NCBI GenBank assembly: GCA_025331565.1
Contig: JAFREQ010000049.1
Location: 3,010,501 to 3,074,500 of the forward strand
Origin: Holacanthus passer
Taxonomy: Eukaryota > Chordata > Actinopteri > Pomacanthidae
DNA: 64,000 nt
Direction of reading: 5' to 3'
Each line of letters starts with the position of its first letter. Within the stretch, counting starts at the first letter, position 1. Below, piece after piece: positions 59,660-64,000 of the stretch. The notes under the pieces are model-generated. The model had not been told where the DNA came from. It did no database searches and worked only from the letters and a program-made list of their open reading frames with translations. Position numbers and translations under genes: made by a program.

Positions 59660-62600
59660 TTTATGCCATTGAAGTCACATGATGTACACTTTCTTATTGT
59701 TTATGACAGTGATTATAAAATTAGAGTATTCGGTGCGCTGTTGGGGGAAATGGCCACAGCAGGTTTCTCTGCACATAAAGACCTTTGTTGTCTTCAGATA
59801 GTCAGCTGATGTTTATTCATTTGTGGAAGAACAAAATGTAGTCTGGTGATAGACTGGTGCTCATATAGTGCTTACTTCATATTTAATTAACTAGTATGGA
59901 GACCAGAGGGGGTAGATAACTGTGAAGACAGCAGAGAGGTCCATCACACTCAGCTAAAATTACAGCGACTGGAATCAGATGTTTGCTAATGATTTGAGCA
60001 GTGCACAGAAGCTGAAAGCAGTTGTGGTTGCCAGTCACTTGTCTCGAGATCACAATTACATTATATTTCAGAGCAGAATTATTTCTTTGTACCAAATGGT
60101 GATCATAATAGTAATGTAGACCTCCATCCTTCTATGAATCTCCCCTGACTTTTGTTCTGTTCTCTTCTTTCTCTTTCTCTCAAGGCTGAGAGGAATGTCT
60201 CTATCTCTAAAACTCTGATAATCCTTTTACGACATAATCCCCACATAATGAGATCATGACCAATATTTGATTTTTGCGGCCAATAAAATGGCTAAAGACA
60301 ACACTAGAATTGATCCTGTTTCTATTGTTTTTTATTGATTTTTGACAATTCAAAATATCATAACAATATTTTGGCTTATAGTTACTTTTTAACATTACCA
60401 TGTCCATTTTGACGAGGATCCTTTACATTTTTTTTTATTAAAGAGTTGTGACCAAGATATGTACTCGCGACACTGTGCAGTGAAAAAATGCAGTGCTCCC
60501 TGGTGAACTATGCAATGGTGTCAATGCCTCCACATTACCTTAAACATACATATATAAACATACTATATATACACACAGATACAAAAGTATCTGTAATAAG
60601 TTGAAATTGGCTAATGATATTGTCTATGTCATTTTATTGGTCTGTATAATATACATCTCATTTTAAGACAATGAGCATAGGAAAATTAATATAAGCATAA
60701 TTTGTTATCTTGTGATGATGGCACAATTAAGTTGTGATCACAAGAGAATGGGCTAAAGACAAACCACAGCGGTTCTTTTTTATCTGAAAGATAACCTTTT
60801 GCTTTGCCTGGTCTTTATTCCTTAAGTCCCACACCCATACATCTATACTGTCTACTACTCTGCTGCTTCATCTCTCCATATAAAGGCTGCTATCGATCCA
60901 CCAGTTGAATGGTCTAGACTTTATCTATGGTTCATCAGACATGCTTTGAGCTGGAGTGGAACAGTACAGCCTTCACCAAACCTTCGCATTCAGACAAGAT
61001 TCATGTCAGTGTGCCCAACTTGCTCAACGGCTCTTTGTGCTCTAATAAGGGGTGAGACCAGAGAGGTCAATCCCTCCATCTCAGAAAGATGTGAGCTGCA
61101 GGACCCTGTCATGACTGCTGAGCCTCTGTGCTTCTCCAAACTGTCAGATAGATGTAGAGCTAACAGGAAGGAGCATTCTTCCCTCTGTTTGGAGAAATCA
61201 TCCTGAAAGCTGATCTAGGAGCCCATCTGCAAAGGAAATGGCAACTGCTGTAACTTCAAATTCCACAGTCAAATTCCACAGCTTCTTTACGCATTTGTCA
61301 TTTATGCTCTTATATATTACACAAATGACATTCATAAATTCTTCCTGAAACACAAGACAACTTTTGGCTGAGTACTTCAGTGCCTACTTTATTGTTTGTT
61401 TTTTGTGTTTATATTTACTATAACATCAGATAGTCTGAATACAGTATTTGTAACAGTTGCAACAGTCAACAGTCACAAAGACACCTCCTGAAACTCATAT
61501 AGGTAGCGATGAATTCAGACAAGTGGGTCTACTGCCTGTCCAGCTCAATATAGAGCAATAAAATACTATATAAGCATTTATTTAGCATATTTATTTATTG
61601 GACTAGTTTGTGCTGATGTAGTTTTGACTTCTTTAAATTGATTTTGGACTATTACAGCACAGTCTCATTACAATTCTTAGTTGTTAAATACTGAGAGATT
61701 AAATATCCACTGATTAAATTTAGGTTGGTCAGCGATTCACAAAGTTGATAATTCAGTAAATTCTGTTGTCATCCAGCCCTTGTAACAAAACCAGCTTGAA
61801 AGAGAATCAGAGATTAGTTTAGGAAATGTGGATATATTCAAAAAGTTAACTCAGTCTTATCACAAAATAACCTTTAAATAACCTCCTTAAAAACTCCACA
61901 GTCAGTGTTCAATTTATATTAATGTAAGATACTTGTACTACTGTTACTGTTACTGTTCTTGCCTATGATTATTTTGTGTATGTGTGTATCCTGTGTGTAA
62001 GGATGCAGTGCGCACAGGCAGTGGGTTTGCTATGTTTTTGCGTATTCAATATTTTAGTTTAGAATAGTAAATGAACATTCTGCAGATGTTCTGCATCTAC
62101 AGAAGTGTATGTGTGTGTGTACCTCGTCTGGGATGACTTGCTGGAAGGCTCCCAGTGTCTGGGAAGGGTTGAGGTTGTAGATAGAAGCCTTCCAACAGCC
62201 TGAGTCCAAATTAAAACTCAGTGAAGCACTGTGCAGGAGAACATGCTACAGACTACTAATAGCAGGACAGCACAGGGAGCTATCACACTGATAATGTTAT
62301 GTAAGCTAATGCTGCACAGCTAACCCACTGAGAATACAGTGCTAGGCTTACATGTGTGGCATTATTAATACTAGTGTAGTACCATCCTGCTCTCCATAAA
62401 TGACTGGAGTTTAAAGATACTGTAAGCCTTCCCAACTAATCTGTCACAATGCCTAGTTCTTCTTTGCATGGAGGAGTTTGCCAGTTGTATGAAAATGAAA
62501 AATGTTGAGTTGCAATAATTTATTCAATTATTTCACAACTTGTTTATTTATTTTACACAAGTCATTTATATGATTCTTTATTTAATCTATATCATTTATT

Positions 62601-64000
62601 TCATCTTTATATGTATTATTTATTATTGACCATGGCATTTGTCTTTTTGATAACATTTTCAATGTTCAGAATATTGCGTGCTTATTTTTTTAAAACATTG
62701 TCAGAGTGGAGACCTAGCACTCGCCGTTGAATGAAGGATCTCTGTTGAATGAAGGATATTTTACATTTGACAAAGAGAAAAACATGGCCTTTCTTAAGAG
62801 GGTGAGTAGGAAGAAGTTGCAGTTACAATATTTACCTCTGAATTTCCCACTATCCACTTTAAATAAATGGCAGCCTCAGGCATATACTGACTGGAGATTT
62901 GTCTTTTTTTACTTGGATGCTGTAATATTCATGAATCATTCAGTATTAAGGTCAAGCTGAATGTGAAGTGGGAAGTGGATGTAAACATCATATTCTGTTT
63001 ACAATAACTCTATGAGGCTGAGAAACCTGGATAAGGTGGAAGGGATATTCCTGACTTAGCTAGGATATAAATGTAAACCCATAATCCTCCTTACTTTGCC
63101 CCAGCTTTGCTAAAACATAATTTTACATTGCATGTATCATGAGGAAAGTTATTTATCGTCTGAAGTGTATGACAGGCTTGGTTTATGCAAATATCGTGGG
63201 ATTTCATGAAGATATCACATGGCCATGAATTCTAGAGGCCAAAGCATCTTAAGGCTAAAAGTAGCTCCTAACTACCTGAGTTAGAAGAACCTTTGATAAG
63301 AAGGGCTATGTGAGTGCTAACTTAAAGACTTCTTAGTGTTTGTTCTAACAGTAATTGTCAAAACATTTTAACAGTTAAAGTAGCCTCCAAGTCTGAGAAA
63401 AGTTAGAGGACCAGAGGGCTCTATAACATATTTTGATTGTGGTGAGTTTATAAGGATCCAAACAGCTCACCAGCAAATCAAAACAATTTAGTGTTCTAAA
63501 AATCCAAGAAAATATATATCATAGTGGTAAGATAATATACTTTGTGAATTAGTGGATGTTAATGTTACTTAAGTTAAGATTGAAATTAATGTTAATTATC
63601 ATTGTTTTATCTGTTGTACATTGATACATGATTACACTGTATTTGGACTTGGAGAATGACTGCAGTGGATACTGTAACATTAGTTACTGTTACATACCTC
63701 AAATGATCAACTCATTGTGAAACTGTGGCACCAATAAGACTGATACACACTAATACAGCTAATACAATAAATGCTAATATATACACAGTGTATATACTGA
63801 ACATATGTACAGTATATATATTTGTATATGTGTGTATAATGTCTACTGTCTACTGTAGATTTATGATACTCTACACTATTGTCACATTTCACATTTTCTG
63901 CTAAAATGGCAGAAAAGGTCTTTATTAATCATTGCAATTATACTGTAAACTCAAGGTTATCAGATGTTCACTGAAATCAGTGCATTTTTTGTGTGCAGTT

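Larger units (their letters stand above)
57292..64000 (+). other. Probable first intron of the downstream gene
   Basis: No coding exon can be supported up to the end of the window. It contains a non-LTR-type repeat at 58050-58312 and a hAT-like end at 59534-59659. Frames near 58807-59028, 60946-61206 and 62727-62960 have no recognisable family. A 14-nt word, GTTGAATGAAGGAT, is repeated in tandem near 62725-62756. Confidence 0.45.

Noticed and set aside
60946..61206. 86-codon frame in the presumed intron of the downstream gene
   Set aside because: No recognised domain and no convincing splice sites.
1..64000. CRISPR array, rRNA genes, bacterial operons or a novel defence system
   Set aside because: Nothing of this kind is visible. 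Repeats are microsatellites or vertebrate mobile elements and the genes have introns.

Overview
The window reads as nuclear DNA of a teleost fish. It is AT-rich and intron-rich, with vertebrate splice signals, many CA/TG microsatellites and several interspersed repeat families that I recognise as typical of ray-finned fish. There are no bacterial or organellar genes. Almost all long open frames are chance; real coding sequence is a few hundred bases.

Region 1 (1 to about 16.7 kb, + strand) is the 3' end of one gene: neurofascin (nfasc), an L1-family cell-adhesion molecule. Four exons can be read. They are the membrane-spanning exon (591-719), the first cytoplasmic exon (2798-2867), a 12-nt micro-exon (8027-8038) equivalent to the mammalian neuronal RSLE exon, and the terminal exon (12790-13018) with the ankyrin-binding FIGQY motif and the C-terminus YSLA. 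The C-terminus and the juxtamembrane KRSRGGKYP separate it from its paralogue NrCAM, whose mammalian form ends in NSFV. A long 3' UTR follows.

Region 2 (about 16.7-56.8 kb) is a gene-poor intergenic stretch (or long introns of something unrecognised) filled with relics of mobile elements. These include a Tc1-like element split by a tRNA-Glu-headed SINE, a solo LTR of about 920 bp, a second LTR end, an L2-like LINE with a damaged reverse transcriptase, an L1-like ORF1 relic, a hAT end at 59.5 kb further on, and 3' tails of non-LTR elements. Two related MITE-like elements (11.2 and 30.9 kb) may be undescribed. One exon-shaped segment (39535-39613) has good splice sites and an open frame but no recognised product.

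Region 3 (about 56.9-64 kb) starts with a CpG-richer promoter-like block and a probable untranslated first exon on the + strand, ending in a splice donor at 57291/57292; what follows would be its first intron. In human the gene downstream of NFASC in the same orientation is CNTN2 (contactin-2), so this could be cntn2. That rests on synteny alone.

I found no CRISPR array, no rRNA gene and no intact tRNA gene. The most informative points are the conserved alternative exon and tandem splice acceptor in nfasc, the MITE pair, and the nested insertion at 20.7 kb.
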